A stretch of DNA of 64,000 bases from Triatoma infestans (GCA_011037195.1 JAAEAF010002399.1:62001-126000); one strand, 5' to 3'. Positions 23,906 through 35,175 are shown, counted from the stretch's first letter. The notes: generated by a model from the sequence alone, not told the origin. Made by a program: numbers and translations.

Positions 23906-25089
23906 TGTGTGGCTGAGACTTCGTCTTTCTGGGGTAAGAGAAGTTGTCGCCTTCAACTTTTACTCAGGCAGGAGTCTTTCTTCTGACCTCTAAGTTTAAT
24001 TAAACAGACAGGACTTAAGAGAATACTCTAATTAATCGGTGTGACAATGGAACTGTAAGGGTCGCGTGGCGCACGAATTACTAGCCAACCCTCATAGAAT
24101 CTATCTTTCTATTTGGAGGGAAGTCTAATTTCTTCTCCACTACTCCTCTAAAATCACTTCCCCCAGAAAATTGGTTTCAGAAGGTTTCAGAAAAGGTTCT
24201 GTTAGAACTAAAGTGGTTCTTCCGATTGAGGGATGTTGACTGATAACTTCCTGTCGATTCCCCTGCTAATACCTAAACGGAGTATCTACTTTGAGCTTCC
24301 TGGATTTTTTCTTCGTTTTTTTAATTATGCTGTTCACACACATCACACATATTCATAACTAAATCAAGATCATGGAATTCCAGAAGTAACTGTCATGATT
24401 ATGCCTTCAGAAGAATAAAAGTTGTTTCTAATGTAAATAAAGATAGAAGGATTCAAGGATTTGACACGAAACATAATAAAATTAAAGATCTGATCATGTG
24501 AGCAGGTTCTACTTACTTGGAATAGTTAAAATTAAAATTTATTTTAATTTATTTAGGTTAAATTTACCACGTTTTTACAATATACATTATATCGTATTAT
24601 TGGTACGTTTATCACATTATCTCTTTCTGCACTTCCTTATATTTTAAATGCAGGAAGTGATATTTATTAATTATATCATTTAAAAATCTGGCAGTTGATA
24701 CTGTTATCGTTGGGGAAGCCTACAAAATTGACATGTTTTGTGTTATCGCAATCTGTTTTATTTTATATAACAAAAAAATAAAAGATTTTTAAAATCTTTG
24801 TTGACATTTTAAAAAGAGAATGTTTATATGTTGACAAATCTGGTATATGTTCTAAAAATATACACTCGACAGCAAAAAAACCGGTCTCCCATTATTATTG
24901 TAATTCTGCTCGAGCAAAAGTAAAGATACAAGCAATATAATGTTTGTTGTTTATTGGTGTTGATTAAAGTATCAATTTTAATTAGATTAGATGAAATTGT
25001 ACTCTTGGTGTTTCCCCAATTATTTTACTACTTCACCACCTCTGTTGAAATTTGATAGTTTTGTTATTTGATTAAATTTTTCATTTAAT

Positions 25090-25920
25090 TTACAAAAATG
25101 GTTTTAAGTAAAGGGAAATCACTCGAGCCGACACCTTGGCACAATATTCATACATTGCCAAGGTTTTCTAAGTGCCGCGCTCCATGATTAATGGCGGTTA
25201 AGGTCCTCTAGAATCTTGAACGGTGAGATGATAGAAAAGAATCAAGTTGAAACGGTTCGAATATACAGATATGCTCGGTTAAGGCTAACAAAAGGTCAAA
25301 TTAATCAAATTAAATCAAATTTAACCTCTAGACATCCAGCATCAGTTCCTTTATTGCTGTATTGCTGGAAGAGCCATCGAAAAGAAAAGTGGGTCATTGG
25401 AAGTCAGTATTTCCAGTGGACACTTTATAAAGATGAATCACCATTCTGATGACCGAGTCGAGTGTGGCCAAGAGGAGGTGGAGACGTATTCACGGCCTTT
25501 TCCAAAGTATGGGGAGGAATGCCCATACCAATGTTGGTATAGCCCATTGTCGGTTTATGCCCCATTGTACAAAATAAAGCTTTGAACTCGTAAAAGTACT
25601 TGAAGATCTCTTCTGTAGTCTATGGTCCCATGTCTTCCATTTATTGAAGGAAACTGGGTGCTAATGCATGATAAATGCCCCTCTGAATATAGATCGAATC
25701 GTCAATTACTACCAGGGAACTAGCTGGCATATTTTCCCGACAAGAATCCCATTGAACAAATATAGAACATTTAATGGAGACATATTGAGCACCGCTCGAC
25801 GCCTCCAACTAAAATGGAATTACTTCGAATTGCTCTTCTGGAAGAATTTTTCTGAAAATGAAATGCAGGAGCTTTATTAACTCGATACCTAGAAGATTGA
25901 GACCCAAAGCAAATCAAGAG
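25090..25920 (+). pseudogene. Tc1/mariner-family transposase pseudogene
   Basis: Frames combined across shifts show the family order. LTSRHPASVPLLLYCWKSHR is like the 'L..RHr.aRL.W...h' segment. LYKDESPF is the 'SDES.F' block with a catalytic Asp. A shifted frame reads RV-x-VWPRGGGDVF. MHDKCP replaces 'QDNAP', and PDKNPIEQI is the 'SPDlNPIE' block with the last acidic residue. STPPTKMELLRIALLEEF follows, as in Tc1-like proteins. Several frame shifts and stops make it inactive. Terminal inverted repeats were not identified; 24867 onward (CGACAGCAAAAAAACCGG) is a possible left end. Confidence 0.75.
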
Positions 25921-25974
25921 GGATTGTATACAAGTTAATAGGATAAAAATCAAGTAACTATTATTCTCTCTCTT

Positions 25975-26250
25975 CCTAGCGCTACAGCCCATTGAGGACC
26001 AAGGCTTGCTCAACTTGAGCTTTCGTAGCAATAATTTGTTTACTAGGCAGGGTCGTTGGCCCCACGCTCAACCTCCATCCTGGAGGACCATGTCATTTGA
26101 TTTTGGAGTTTCCTCTCCTAGGCCGGCTGGCTTCACTACATCTTATAAAACCCGACCTGCCCATGGTTAAATTTCGGAGTTTCCTTCTCCTAGACAGACT
26201 GCCTTCACTACGGCTATGAGGTATGTCTCCCCAGGATGCAGTTTAACGTG
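25975..26250 (-). repeat. unclassified GC-richer repeat with internal duplication
   Basis: The left part (CTACAGCCCATTGAGGACCA, AGGCTTGC) resembles the tail of SINE family 1 (CAACAGCCCATGAAGGGC). The right part carries two similar 36-bp units at 26103-26138 and 26173-26210 (GGAGTTTCCTCTCCTAGGCC / GGAGTTTCCTTCTCCTAGAC, both ending CTTCACTAC), 70 bp apart. It is probably a SINE or a LINE tail. Strand is inferred from the similarity to family 1. Confidence 0.4.
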
Positions 26251-26754
26251 TGCCCAGGACGAAATAACTATTATAACTCAATATTAATGTATTGTCCTAA
26301 AGCTTTCACAGGTTCAGTAGTTATTCGCTGTCGAGAATATATTTTACATTTGGATATGTTGATACTCTATTTACCAATAGTTGATGATCCAGTAGGAAGT
26401 AGTTTATCAGGAATAAATCAATGTCACCACTTAATTTTTTTATTAATAAATCTGAACTACAAAAGAAGCCGGATCTAATTAATAGTATTACATTTCAATG
26501 AAAAACAACAACAAATTTTATAAAGATTAAAGTCCTCTTTACATTCAGTTTCTGTTTCTAATATCTCTAAAGAAACTCTTACGATTGTTTATATGTTTAA
26601 TAAAGTGTCATTCAAGATCAACTACTATTTTGCCTTTGTAAACTTGATTATTCAGAGCAGAATTTTTTTTTAATATTGACGTTTGATAATTAATTAGCGC
26701 AGGAATTGTAAAATACTTTATTTTAAATATTCACAAATAGTTTCTTAATAACAG

Positions 26755-26914
26755 ATTCACCTTCGGCGAATTATTCTACATCCTCATCAGATTCAGAGTC
26801 TGATTTTGATGATTTCAACAGTCAGGAAAATTGGCAATGTTATCCGCCAATCACAAGCAGCATTCCGCCACCACTTCCGGCACCTGATTGGCCAGAAGCT
26901 GAAGCTCAACAAAG
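26755..26914 (+). CDS. unrecognised gene, exon 3
   Basis: Residues 182-234 plus two bases. The acceptor TTAATAACAG|ATTC completes Asp-182. The donor CAAAG|GTACAT leaves AG, which exon 4 completes as Arg-235. The exon encodes a serine/aspartate-rich acidic stretch (SSSDSESDFDDF, about residues 191-202), then NWQCYPP, a proline-rich segment (IPPPLPAPDWP, about 218-228) and EAEAQQ. The SDSESD-type acidic serine context is compatible with CK2-like phosphorylation and the PPPLP run with SH3 or WW binding; both are inferences from composition. It looks like a disordered linker. The phase fits both neighbours exactly, which is the main evidence that it is a real internal exon. Confidence 0.85.
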
Positions 26915-28361
26915 GTACATGCTGTGCTATTGGGCCTAATAATTTTTTAAAATATAAGAGGACCGGCCTTAGGATGCGCTGGGAGTGGCTATGCCTCCTA
27001 TTACTTTATTTTTTTATCAAATCAAATTGCTAGTATATCGTATTATTGCTAGTAAATATTTCGTAGAATGTTAGTTTCCTAAGAATCCCATTCCCCCATT
27101 TAGTAAAAGCTAATCAATCAGAGAGTCCAATATCTAATATAATGAGATTGGTCAAAAAAGAGAGAAGTAGAGATAGAGAGAACTACACTCACAAATTACA
27201 AACTTAATGAAAATTTATTATAGCTGCAAAATATCAGGGCATACTTCATGCTAATGTAAAGACTGATCAGAGTATTGCTTTAGAGTCGCATGACTGTCTT
27301 CCAGGTGGATACTCTGTCAAATTGTTAGTAAATCTTCTTGAACAGATTTATAACACTTCTGAAACTATATGGTGCCTCTTGTTATACTTGTTTAGAACTT
27401 GTTAATCATTCTTTATCAGAGACTGGTTGATTGAATACATCACGTTTTATGTCTTAACGTATACATTCCCCTTCTCCAAGTTGCTAAAGGGGTATAAAAA
27501 AAAAAAGGCGGGGCATTAACTTCCCTAAGAAGTGTTGTGTTTGTCGCTAGAAGTTTGTGCGCTAGAATGTTTCTAGAAGTGTATTGTCTAACGCTAGTGA
27601 TGTGGGATCTGTAGTTGTGAGGTGGTGACAAGCCCCTTGTCGTGTAAATATCTGAACCAAATGATTCTTGATAAGACATGTGGTGTTTCACAATATTAAT
27701 CAAAAAAAGAATGCTCTCTATACATAATAGGCCTTATCCAGTCAAATCACTCAATTGTCGTATAACCTATTCGACTAAATTTGATTTTTTGGAATGAAAT
27801 GTCTCTAGTGTAAAATAAATATGGTAATAGTTTATGAATCTCTGAAGCGGTAAAATAATTGTTGTAAAATAACAGTTCATCTTTCTTAATATCTTTCAGA
27901 TAACAATATATATCATTTCGACTTAACCTACCGCCTTCTCTATCTCTCTCTTTCTCTCGATTCATGAAATCTCTGATGGTGTAAAACTATAAGCCAACGT
28001 TGTCATACTTAGAACTTTTTCTTTTTATCAACTTAAATAAAACGTAATCAATAATATAATAATAATAATAAATTGTCTTATAATTAAATAAATGAAAATG
28101 TAAATAATAATTTGTACTTCTTCCCCATGTTTATTTATTTATAAGATCCCTGACGCTGGGCCCTCTCAATACGCAGTCTATGCAGGTTTCACTCGTGCAT
28201 GCCTTGAGCCGGCCCTGATAGTTTGTCATTAGTATCGCAATGATAATTATAGATTTAGTAATCATATTAATATTTATAGTATTCTTTAAAATTACAAAAA
28301 ATCTGACTACGTTCAACATAAATTAAAAGAGGTAAATAAATAACAATTATTTATATGTCAG
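26915..28361 (+). other. intron 3 (1.45 kb)
   Basis: Bounded by GTACAT and ...TTATATGTCAG. It contains an unexplained stretch at 27440-27700 and a possible hAT terminus near 28142-28220, otherwise AT-rich sequence with an ATA-repeat near 28050. Confidence 0.7.
28142..28220 (-). repeat. possible hAT-type terminal remnant
   Basis: On the minus strand CAGGGCCGGCTCAAGGCATG resembles the CAGGG(C/G)CGG-type termini of hAT transposons and is much more GC-rich than its surroundings. No partner terminus or 8-bp target duplication was found. Confidence 0.3.
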
Positions 28362-28521
28362 ATTGAACACATTAAGAAAACGTATTGGCCCAGAAATGAG
28401 GAAAGTTTGGGGCAGTGTGCACCAGTTGGCCAATGGACCGGCCGCTCATAAGATCAAATCTAGATGGAAGAAACTGAAGAAATCAACTACAACTTCCTCA
28501 TCAAGTCATTGGGGTCTTCAG
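28362..28521 (+). CDS. unrecognised gene, exon 4 (basic region)
   Basis: Residues 235-288. The acceptor TATATGTCAG|A completes Arg-235 and the exon ends in phase 0 at CTTCAG|GTCGGT. It encodes a strongly basic, probably helical segment with RKRIGPEMRKVWGSVHQL and KIKSRWKKLKK, then a Ser/Thr run (STTTSSSS) and HWGLQ. The clustered Lys/Arg could serve in membrane, nucleic-acid or nuclear-import contacts; composition alone cannot decide. The +3 base of the donor is C, weaker than usual. If intron 4 were retained the frame would add about 36 hydrophobic codons before a stop. The gene continues downstream, and no further exon of matching phase was recognised before the window end. Confidence 0.85.
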
Positions 28522-28619
28522 GTCGGTTTTGGTTTTTCTTTTGTGTGTACATATATTCCTTACTCTATTTTTAATTATTATTACTCACTTGAGCTTAATT
28601 TTGTTTTTTTTTACGTTCT

Positions 28620-29370
28620 CTTATTGCTTTAAGAGGAAGTGTTGCGATCAGGTCAAATTTGTCGAAGTTCACCGGAAACAAATGTAGATAAAAAAGAAGA
28701 AAAAGTTTTTAGTCTGTGAAATAGGTATGAACAAATATATGTGTATATTAAATATCGAAGGATCCTCAGACTTGTTTTCCATTTAGATATTACATCGGAT
28801 CAGACATATAGTTTCGGTCAAATTCCGGGCCATCAGATATGACTGTACTGTTTCTTCTTCTTTTTTTCAGTTTTGTCTTACAATATCCACACAGCTATAC
28901 CTAACTTGTACTAAATACTTGTATACTAAACTTAAATTTTAAATATTTATGTGGAAAATGGATTTTGGTGGGATTCTGGAGTGTCTTTACCGCAAACTGC
29001 CCGTTCAAATGTTATACGGTTCAGTTTATTATATCAGAGAAAGGATTAAGTATGTTGTAAAAGAATAGTAGGAAATAATTGAAGAGAAACGGTCAATCTG
29101 AATTGTAAATTTACAGGAAACGGTCTTTCAGCTCTTCGAATTTTCGTGAAAACAGCTCCAAGGCAAACTTGTTTGCTTGCTACACATTTGTAAACCTTAT
29201 TACTATTATTTTAAACCTTTTTCCGGAACAATCTGGGATAGCTGAAACCTTAGACTTCTTTCTATAGAGCTTGCTCAGTACAAGCACGGTTCTACTGCCA
29301 TCTGGAGTTACTTAAAGGAACTAAACGAAAAAAGTTTTCGAGTTTTAAGAAAATTTGTCAACATAACTAC
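28620..29370 (+). mobile_element. HINE-like copy, diverged
   Basis: The left end TCTTATTGCTTTAAGAGGAA then GTGTTGCGATCAGGTCAAAT is clear and lies only about 100 bp past the exon 4 donor. Later blocks (GAAAACAGCTCCAAGG, AAACCTTTTTCCGGAACAAT) are diverged and the right end is not recognised. Confidence 0.65.
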
Positions 29371-29734
29371 GATTATTTTCATGTGTATCTGTTTGTTCTG
29401 TAGCAACTTTTTTTAGTTTCTATTTTATTTGACTTGGTCTAAGTTATAATGGGTTTGTATATCCGTTCTATATATATATAAAGCTAACAGTATAATAGTA
29501 ACTATTTTGTTGCCCGAGAAAGTACCAAATCAAATTCTGTTCCTCTGCCTTTGACTGTCTGCTGGACGCAATTTCATCTCCTACTTTATCGAGGTGTTGT
29601 CGGTAGGCTAATTTTTACAGAGAGTTTCTTATTGAAATCCTACGTTTGAAAATATTCGTTAAAGCTCAGTTTTAAAAATTAACTTTATTCCATTACCTTA
29701 CTGGGGCAAAAGAAAGTAACTTATTTAATGTGAA
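29371..29734. other. No gene recognised
   Basis: One frame stays open for about 45 codons (29511-29646) with coding-like composition, but no credible splice acceptor precedes it. Confidence 0.35.
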
Positions 29735-29830
29735 ACATTCACACGACTTTCTGTTTCCGCAATTCTCACAGTTCTGATTGACGAACTTTCTTAAAAGTGG
29801 GAATTTTCACTATTACTTAGTTTTATTTGA
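29735..29830 (-). repeat. HINE-like right-end fragment, reversed
   Basis: GTGAAACATTCACACGACTT then TCTGTTTCCGCAATTCTCAC is the reversed right terminus with its hairpin. Confidence 0.6.
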
Positions 29831-30330
29831 TTTTCTTCATACCAAAAGTTTTTCTAAACATATGTAGTTTTCGAATAGATCCCAAGCTGCGCCTAAACGG
29901 TGTATAAAAAAAAATCGATAATAGTTATTTATCAGTGAGTAAAGAGATGTTTTTTACATTCGGGTACAGGTATTGACTATGCGTGCGCTCCGAATGTGGC
30001 AACTGAACAAGAGTGTAAAAATATTCATGGGTTGAATATTAATTTTTTTCTGCAACTGCATTAAATTAGTTCTTAACTTATATGAATTTTAAAAGAATAT
30101 GAAAAAGTGTAAATTCTGAGAATGTATTTTAATTCGTCAGATTGTCCCTTTGCGTCGTCCCTCTCTCTATAACTGCTCTGTTTGATATAAATTTAAATCT
30201 GTTGCTGTTTGTGATTTGTTTGGCGCTAATTAGCTGGGCTAGTTAGAGTTGAATACTATTACTTTAAGTTACGTGTGAGAAAAAGTAATAGCTCTTAAAT
30301 ATAAACAATAGTTACGTTTTTTTTTTTAAT

Positions 30331-30541
30331 TTAAGGCGCATCAACATCTATGGTCGTTGGCGCCCGGATCCTTCTCAGTGCAGTGCCCGCCTCCGGACAG
30401 TGTTCTTTCGTTATAGACAACACTGTTCTCACCAGACAGTGAGCTGTAGAGGCTCCTAGGAAGAGTAAATCTAAGGACAGCATAGCTGGCCTCGAAGCCG
30501 GGACCTCCGAGTGGGAGTCCAGTGCGCTAACCACTAAGTAG
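30331..30541 (-). mobile_element. SINE family 2 copy, full length, reversed
   Basis: It runs from the 3' tail (TTTAAGGCGCATCAACATC) to a tRNA-like head near 30470-30541 with an A-box-like GGTTAGCGCACTGGACTCCC (minus strand). It forms an inverted pair with the copy at 30862-31095. The 132-codon frame across it is an artefact. Confidence 0.8.
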
Positions 30542-30861
30542 CCGCTGCAGCCTCTCGGGACGCTTGGCATTCGAGATTTTTGAGGACGACCAAGTTTAAG
30601 AAATACAGTTTGTGAAGAAATTTGTTTTCTCTTTTGATTAAGCTCTTTTTTTTTACATTTTCTCTTAAACAACATGAAGGTCGTAATAGAAATAATATTT
30701 ATATACTCGTTTTGGCCGTTGTTAATCAAACAAGCAAAATATTATTAGTTGGCTTGGGCCAAAGAAAAAACTTTTTATCTTTAAAGGTCCAACCTCTCAT
30801 TTGTGATTAAAAATATAACTTCACTCATATAAATAATGCTTTCTCTTATAACATTATGAGA

Positions 30862-31095
30862 GAGAAGGGAATAGCTAAGTGGTTAGCGTACTGGACTCCC
30901 ACGCGGTGGAACCGGGTTCGAGGCCAGCTGTGCCTTAGATTTTTTTATTCTTAGGAGCCTCTACAGCTCACTGTTTGGTGATGAACAGTGTTGCCTGTAA
31001 CGAGAGAACACTATCCGGAGGCCGGCAGTGCACTGAGAAGGCTCTGGGCGCCAATGACCATAGATGTTGACGCGCCTTAAATTAAAAAAAAAAAA
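30862..31095 (+). mobile_element. SINE family 2 copy, full length, forward
   Basis: Head ATAGCTAAGTGGTTAGCG (A box) and CCGGGTTCGAGGCC (B box, near 30911), then the body GGAGCCTCTACAGCTCACTG and the tail GACGCGCCTTAAATTAAAA with an A-run. A short repeat ATTATGA occurs at 30853-30859 and 31097-31103 and is the likely target-site duplication. Confidence 0.85.
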
Positions 31096-31498
31096 ATTAT
31101 GACAGTGCTTATTCCCTTATTTGTCAAACACATTATAAAACACCTGAATTTTGAATCACCTGTATATGAATAATTGCAAGGTGGTGATGTAGATAAAAAG
31201 ATTCATAAAAATGGCAAGCTTTATCAGGCGTTAATATGTTAATGTTGTAAAAATGTGGGACATTGGAATATCTAATGGCTCTAATAAAAAAATATTTCTG
31301 TCTCTTATTGTGTTGGCTTTTTTATTTAAAAAGAAAAAATAATTTTGTGTACTATTAAGCGATAAACATAAACGATAACCTAAATGTTTCAGAGTACTTT
31401 GTACTATGATTGTTTTAAGAGCACTTGTCCTCTTAACGATTTGCATTTGTACACAGACTAATATTAAAAGTTTTTATATGAAATATGTTTTTTTTTAA

Positions 31499-32341
31499 TT
31501 CTCTTATTCCTGATGAGTAAGTATTGCGATCGTCAGGTAATAATTCAAATTTTCGAAATTGCGTTTTCACCGGAGTTTTCAAAAATATGTTTTGAAATCT
31601 CCTAAGTTCGAGAAAAATCGCAAATTGATTTACATACTACCGCTTCATCTGACCGAAAATCACATAAAATCCATCAACGTAAGTCCACTTTACATAATTT
31701 TTTTTTTAGTTTCTTGCAATTTTCTCTGAAACGGCTTGAACGATTTTCTTTAAACTGTGTATACTATCTACAAAAGTGAATCTCTATCAGTTTTATTTGA
31801 AACATTTTCCGAGAAAAAATGATTTTTGGAGCTGTAGTGTGGGAACAGTAACGCTAAGTTCCTCTATAAATTACCACTTCAATGTTTTACCACTTATATA
31901 ATATTAATATACCATAGAAGCATTGTTAGAGTGCAAATTTTGAAGAAAACGGTAACCGGTTGTGCGACTTTACACAGAACAGGTTTTTGAGTTTTTTGGA
32001 ATTTTCTCGGAAACGGCTATAACGAGTTCCTTCAAATTTGGTACGTCAAGTGCATAGACATAAACATATCACTTTTATTTGAAACATTTAAAAAAAAAAA
32101 AAAAATTAATATTAGGTAGTTGTGCAAAATTTGTCGCGTTAAAATATCATTCGTGCGCTCTACTTGGCTACAATATAATCACTGCCAAGGTCAGTAGGTA
32201 GGTACTTATCCCCCCACCTTCTCTATTTTTATGTTAGGCAAATAAAAATTGAGAAATTGAGTTTAAAGAAACTTTTGTCATTTTATATATAGTAATTGTA
32301 CTAAGGAGGAAGAAAAGGTTGTGTGAGTGTTTCTCACCAGA
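31499..32341 (+). mobile_element. HINE-like copy, near full length (second subfamily)
   Basis: The left end is TCTTATTCCTGATGAGTAAG then TATTGCGATCG. The body carries the subfamily blocks GGAACAGTAACGCTAAG and GGCTACAATATAATCACTGC (also seen in the copies at 44790, 50359 and 57940). The right end is AAGAAAAGGTTGTGTGAGTG then TTTCTCACCAG and a T-run. The (GT)n tract is missing. Confidence 0.8.
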
Positions 32342-33665
32342 TTTTTTTTTTATCCGGTAAAGCGAGCCGATTGTTAAAATTTCCATAACTCATCACACTG
32401 GTTGTAGCTGTTGTTAGGATTGGATACATGCAGATTCCCTAAGTTCCTTGAAGAGTAGCAAGCCTCCTAAGCGACTAGAAATCCCGATTTTTAGCGGGAA
32501 AATCCCGCTTGTTGAGCTGCCCCACCAAATTCCCAGTTTTTCAAAATTCAGTTCTTCTTTTAAAGATAATTATTATATTTCTGAAAACGTTTCGGTTTTC
32601 ACTATTGTATTTAAGAATCATCTACAACAATAAGTCTCCTTGATTTGGCGATACACTATTCCCAATTTTTACAGTTTAATTTTTTTTTTTGGCGATTCTA
32701 TGAATTGTTGTAATTTTCTTTTAATAAACATTCATTTAATTAATTAATTGAACTTTGTCTGAACAGTCCGTAGCCCATTACGAAGTGGAATGCAATATTA
32801 TGGGGTTGCCACTGTACAGTAATTGTTGTAGTTTGCAGTCTGAATTCTGCCCAGTTAACATTGTTACCATTTCAACAAAATCAGTTATGATCAAAAAGCC
32901 GCCAACCACCTGACCCAACCAGATTGCCGTACTATGTTGTTGCAATTAAGGAAAACACAATTATTTACTGTGTTTCAAAGTTGTCTGCAATTATTTTAAA
33001 GCATGTAATTACAGGTCAACAACTAAGTGAAAATAGAAGAATTTAGCTATTTCGTAATTCTTAAAGAACTAAATATTTCTATTAATTAATGTAAAACATA
33101 ATAATTTAAAGGATAACGATTGTTTCAAAACTATTTCTTACTGGATGTAACTCTATTTACCTACTTCAACTCTATTTAAATGTCAATCGTTTTATACGTG
33201 GTATCTCTCAAAATGAAATAAACAAAAAATCAATATGATTTCTACTTTTAAAAATCCAGCGGGAAATAACTCAGACGACTTTCTTTCTGATTGACAATTC
33301 GGAATTTTTAGGGAATGTTTAGTTCTATTAGTTCCCACTAGATGACACTTTTTCAAATTGGCTACAGAGCGCTTAGTCATCTCCTGCAGATGAAAAGTCA
33401 CGTTAAAAACAAATTTTGGGGGAAAAATGTGTCAAAACAAGAAATTGAAGTTTATAAATATATTCCATTTTAAGAAAAGCTTTAGAACTGTTTTGGATGA
33501 TAATCGCGAAAAAACTAAATTCTGGAAATGCAATTGATTCAGTTAACAGATTTACTTCAAACTTTTGGTACTTTTTAACCATTTTTAATTCTCTCGTATA
33601 TTGTATCGTATAGTTACGGTACAATACACTTTAATTTATTGTATAGGCTAATTCACTAATAACCT
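32342..33665. other. No gene recognised
   Basis: AT-rich stretch. The small inverted word GATTTTTAGCGGGAAAATCC near 32485 is unexplained. The minus-strand frames at 33192-33401 and 33403-33624 show no coding evidence. Confidence 0.4.
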
Positions 33666-33903
33666 TTGGGCAATAACCCATGAAGGGTCAAGGCTTATCA
33701 GACGGCGGTTTTTTAATGAGGAGCGTTTGGTAAGCATGCCGCGGTTTCTAACGCCGCTTACTTCTGGTCTTTGGTATCTAGCTTCGCTACGAACTGTAGC
33801 TTCCCATTTTTTGTCATGATGCTGGATCAACACCGTTTTTACCCTCACGGAAATCAAACCTGAGTTCTTGCACCAAAAGCGAATGTGCTAGCTACTAGAC
33901 CAT
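33666..33903 (-). mobile_element. SINE family 1 copy
   Basis: Matches 53994-54222 along its length: AATAACCCATGAAGGGTCAA, TTCTGGTCTTTGG, CTGTAGCTTCCCATTTTTTG, ATGCTGGATCAACACCG. The minus-strand tRNA-like head has an A box around TGGTCTAGTAGCTAGC. Moderately diverged. Confidence 0.75.
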
Positions 33904-34977
33904 TAATATATGTTTTTAATTGATGAAATAATTTAACCTACTTACTAGCCTTCAAATTAGCTATGTGTAAACATAAAACGGTCGCGGAAACTTAAAAAAA
34001 TCATATATTTAAACATCTAATATTTCGACAGCCTATGCAGCATTTTCAAAAATGATGCATGTACTGTAAAATATAAATATATGTATTTATAAATAATAGT
34101 TGAAACAAAATGTTAAAAATTTACTTTTTTAGATTGAATTGTCTAACTTTAAATACCAACCTAATTTAGAATGAGAAGGATAGATGAAATTCATAGTATT
34201 TTATTATTGGATATGTGTCTTTTTAAGAATATTATTGATTAAAAGATCCATGTTTGTACATTTCGTTATATTAGAAGACCGGTATTGGAGCTTCTCCAGT
34301 CATGTCGGTTAAGTTATCAGCATTTAACCTATTTAATTCTTTATTAAAGCTAAATTCTGTTCCACAATAACTTGACAAATCCATTGATCCCAAACTATGT
34401 TTACTAATAAACATTTGAATATCTTGCTTCCGTGTTTTGGCCAGAGCCAAACGACGGAAATTCTCCTACTTCTTCCGGTTGTTATCACGTGACTTCCTTT
34501 TATACACTATGGGGCAGTGGATACAGCGAAGTAGGGGGGAATATTAGTGCTAATGAACAATTTCTCTTCAGTACGAATTACACTTGAAACCTGGTCAGAA
34601 GTATAATAACATTAAGGATGTGCTAGAACTGTTAGAAATATTTTATTCTTTTTTTATTTGTTTATCAATATGTGAGTGTGTGTTTATGTTGGTGTTTGTA
34701 AAAGAAAAGAAAGGTCAGATATCCTTTTAATATACGTACCTTCTTCGACAATTATTCTGAAACTTAAAACTGGATTCCTATTAGTCTGCCGCCAAACTTG
34801 TCTATTGGAAATAGTTCCTTCCTGTTTTTCGTATTTCTTATTCTACATTTTTGTATTTATCATGTTAAATGGATATTCGGATAAATTTTAGATTTAATCT
34901 CTTTTTAGAAAAATACATTTTTTTAATATGAGCTGGTATGAAACGTGATGAACTTTTTATGTATATTGAGGTTTGGT
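33904..34977. other. No gene recognised
   Basis: AT-rich, apart from the hairpin motif at 34009-34060 and a slightly GC-richer stretch at 34430-34540 that I cannot assign. Confidence 0.4.
34009..34060 (-). repeat. CGAAACG hairpin motif, copy c (decayed)
   Basis: On the minus strand it reads TTGAAAATGCTGCATAGGC then TGTCGAAATATTAGATG, the same layout as copy b, with GAAACG decayed to GAAATA. Confidence 0.45.
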
Positions 34978-35175
34978 TAAAAATCTGTCATCAGGAAGTA
35001 CCATTTTTTGGAATGATTTTCTTCAAATGTTTTCTATAAAGATACCAATAGCATTCTAGCCGTACTTATATAAATATATCACTTTTGTCTTAAACTTTTT
35101 CCAGAGAACATTAATTACGAGGTTCTCGGAAAAATTTGTTTAAACGATTTTAGTCTACTGTATCTATAAAGATGG
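34978..35175 (+). repeat. HINE-like fragment
   Basis: Contains the CAGGAAGTACCATTTTTTGG, GATTTTCTTCAAA and AACTTTTTCCAGAGAACATT blocks. Both termini are missing. Confidence 0.5.

Larger units (their letters stand above)
20226..26754 (+). other. intron 2 (6.5 kb)
   Basis: Bounded by GTATGT and ...TTCTTAATAACAG. It hosts a HINE-like fragment (22505), a minus-strand LINE remnant (22830-23905), a Tc1-like transposase pseudogene (25090-25920) and a GC-richer repeat (25975-26250). 20400-22500 is AT-rich with nothing recognised. Confidence 0.7.

Noticed and set aside
22802..23916. Plus-strand frames at 22802-23080, 23070-23303, 23326-23550 and 23581-23916
   Set aside because: They are antisense shadows of the GC-richer minus-strand LINE remnant.
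29511..29646. 45-codon coding-like open stretch
   Set aside because: No plausible acceptor lies upstream, no phase-compatible link to exon 4 exists and no homology is recognised.
30331..30729. 132-codon frame and the similar frame at 63595-63852
   Set aside because: Both run across SINE family 2 copies, and their similarity reflects the shared SINE rather than a protein.
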